From Lentisphaeria bacterium (lineage in GTDB: Bacteria; Verrucomicrobiota; Lentisphaeria; Victivallales; UBA1829), in the NCBI GenBank assembly GCA_017456805.1, contig JAFTIQ010000013.1:62001-126000 (forward strand): a DNA stretch of 64,000 nucleotides, in the 5' to 3' direction. The notes under the pieces were generated by a model. That model had not been told where the DNA came from. It saw nothing but the letters and a program-made list of their open reading frames with translations, and ran no database searches. The first letter of the stretch is position 1, and each line of letters begins with the position of its first letter. Below are positions 62,707 through 64,000 of this stretch, one piece after another. A program made the translations under genes and the position numbers.

Positions 62707-63675
62707 TTATTCCGGATCTGTGACCGCCAGAGCAATTCCCCGTTCATTTTTGGAATTGACAGCGGTATAGTAGTGGTATAATGTTCCATCCGGCCCTGTA
62801 AGGATCCCCGGTTTGTGAGCATGAATATCATCCACGCTTCCGCGCTCGCCGTGGGTAATGAGCCGTTCTTCCCATGCATTCCAGTGAACCAGATCATCGG
62901 ACGATGCAACCAGTTCGCAAGTTCTGTATTCAGGAACCGTTGAGTTCCCGAAGAAGAAACAGTAATATTTTCCGTTATGTTCAAATACTTGAGGATCAGA
63001 GGCAAAGAAGTTTGTGAACTCTCCGCAGATCTGATTGCCGATCACAGGATTTTTCCCGGAACGGGTCCAGACCTTCAGATCTTTGCTGACAGCAAAACCG
63101 GTTTGTTCTTTGTTCGGAGCTTCTTTGCGTTTTGCGTTATAATAAAGATAGTATGTTCCATTGATTTCCAAAAGGCATGTTTTATAAAGTCCGCCCTGTT
63201 CCCATTCTTCGCCATCTTCAGGAAAAAGGATTCCGTCATCAGGTTCCCAGCTGAGCAGATCTCTGCTGCGGGCGAGTCCGATCCGCCCCGCACCGGCTTC
63301 GTAACCGGGAAGGGGATAAGAAGTATAGGCTGCAATATAATACCCATCCACCTTTTTCAGCGTTCCGGGTCCGAACAGCTGATGATCGCGCAGGATGGAG
63401 GTGATTGCTGCATTCCAGCGGAGATGCGGTTTTTCAGGGTTCCGTCCGAATATGATTTGAACGAACTTCCAGTCAATGTAATTCTCACTTTCAAACAGGG
63501 CTGTCTGATATCCTTTCCCATCATAAAGGAGAACCGTCATCATGATCTTTCCGTTATGATGAAACGGGAATGCGCTGTCAACATAAACGGTTCCGTATTC
63601 GGGAGGAACGGTGTTTTTGTCGATCAGTATTTTTCCGATTTTTCTGGTAACTCTGCAAAATGAGTAATCTGTCAT
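62707..63675 (-). CDS. GH43/GH32-like five-bladed propeller glycosidase
   Basis: The 322-residue protein lacks a signal peptide. It has repeated beta-blades with the pattern of GH43 and GH32 families: YVDSAFPFHHNGK, FGPGTLKKVDGYYIAAYTSY, SRDLLSWEPDDG, EINGTYYLYYNAKRK, and SDPQVFEHNGKYYCFFFGN. Family members hydrolyse arabinose, xylose or fructose linkages. The exact catalytic triad cannot be fixed by eye. It starts 12 bp after the regulator stop and precedes the large secreted protein by 31 bp, at the head of the locus. Confidence 0.75.
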   Translation of the reverse strand: MTDYSFCRVTRKIGKILIDKNTVPPEYGTVYVDSAFPFHHNGKIMMTVLLYDGKGYQTALFESENYIDWKFVQIIFGRNPEKPHLRWNAAITSILRDHQLFGPGTLKKVDGYYIAAYTSYPLPGYEAGAGRIGLARSRDLLSWEPDDGILFPEDGEEWEQGGLYKTCLLEINGTYYLYYNAKRKEAPNKEQTGFAVSKDLKVWTRSGKNPVIGNQICGEFTNFFASDPQVFEHNGKYYCFFFGNSTVPEYRTCELVASSDDLVHWNAWEERLITHGERGSVDDIHAHKPGILTGPDGTLYHYYTAVNSKNERGIALAVTDPE

Positions 63676-63687
63676 GAATTCAGCCTT

Positions 63688-64000
63688 TCATTTGCGTATT
63701 ACTTTTTCCCGATAGGGAGGAAGCAGCTTGACGTGGATATTTTCCGGGGGAGTCCCTTTGATCATGGAGAGCAGCAGATCAGCAGCCGTTTTCGCCAGTT
63801 CCTGGATGTCACACTCGTAATAATCACCGCGGGTGCGCAAGGGCCAGGAGGAACCGATCTGCAAATGTTCCGTATGCAGGATTTCCGGATTCCAATCAGA
63901 ACATTGCAATTCCAGCCCCACCCATCCTGCAATAATATCGTCAAGAATCACGAAAATATCCGGACGCTCTTCCTTGCTGCTTCCGGTCAGCCGGTGAACA
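63688..64000 (-). CDS. C-terminal part of a LacI/GntR-type regulator, cut by right edge
   Basis: The frame stays open from the window edge to the stop at 63688, giving 103 residues of C-terminus. RPDIFVILDDIIAGWV is the typical strand-helix of LacI-type periplasmic-binding-like domains, and the end (ELAKTAADLLLSMIKG) is the usual last helix before the tail. The DNA-binding domain lies outside the window. As the first gene before the glycan-degrading cluster, it probably controls it. Confidence 0.7.
   Translation of the reverse strand, partial: VHRLTGSSKEERPDIFVILDDIIAGWVGLELQCSDWNPEILHTEHLQIGSSWPLRTRGDYYECDIQELAKTAADLLLSMIKGTPPENIHVKLLPPYREKVIRK

Overview
The window looks like a chromosome segment of a Gram-negative, carbohydrate-degrading member of the Lentisphaerota (Victivallales-like, gut type). 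The grounds are two short pseudopilins of the FTLIELL type with an H-X9-DG tail, many secreted or cytoplasmic glycan-degrading proteins with CBM9-like, DUF4091-like and DUF4838-like domains, small GntR/LacI-like sugar regulators beside them, and an LPS gene (lpxA) and a heptosyltransferase-like gene. The phylum is an inference from gene style, not from a marker gene. I see no rRNA, tRNA, CRISPR array or insertion sequence.

Layout. 1-6753: a large secreted glycosidase-like protein (cut by the left edge) diverges from a GntR regulator, with a repeated 10-11 bp operator candidate between them; then a MarC-type membrane protein and a second GntR regulator in an operon with an oligogalacturonide-lyase-like propeller. 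7035-14922: HAD phosphatase and pseudopilin behind a perfect-consensus promoter, then a run of CBM9/DUF4091 glycosidase, BadF-type amino-sugar kinase, a NanE-MurQ fusion and an AAC(3)-like acetyltransferase, which together read as an amino-sugar or cell-wall-sugar catabolic operon. 15007-21502: a helical phospholipase-like protein with a beta domain, D-aminopeptidase DppA with a small HTH protein, a PpiC/SurA-like foldase, QueE with a methyltransferase, and two tandem CBM9-like lipoproteins. 21831-25400: a polar amino acid ABC transporter whose binding protein and permease are fused, and an MFS permease.

25394-43294 is mostly core genome: holA, M42 peptidase, Xer recombinase, a BASS-family transporter, argG, uppP, recN, a SecDF-P1-like lipoprotein, lpxA, nth, a DUF374 acyltransferase, cinA, ybaK-like, GT9, metallophosphoesterase, rsmE and an acyl-CoA synthetase. 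43608-49831 holds a GH3 enzyme with a creatininase-family protein, a Gfo/Idh/MocA oxidoreductase, a PTPS-fold protein with an added zinc ribbon, an SGNH hydrolase whose signal peptide is broken by an A8 run, and a lipoprotein phosphatase. 49876-64000 is a compact minus-strand glycan-utilisation locus: regulator, GH43/GH32-like propeller, 1190-residue LamG plus TIM-barrel-like protein, triple-repeat CBM protein, pseudopilin, DUF4838 protein, ADP-ribosylglycohydrolase-like protein and a GH106-like protein.

The two most interesting signals are not protein-coding. First, the untranslated leaders at 8446-8612 and 48391-48550 look homologous (24 of 28 bases identical at the 3' end, a shared hairpin with a wobble exchange near the 5' end, similar total length), each just upstream of a secreted protein: a candidate structured leader RNA family. 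Second, a recurring promoter pattern, TTGAAA-16/17 bp-TATATT or a close relative, precedes many of the genes here.
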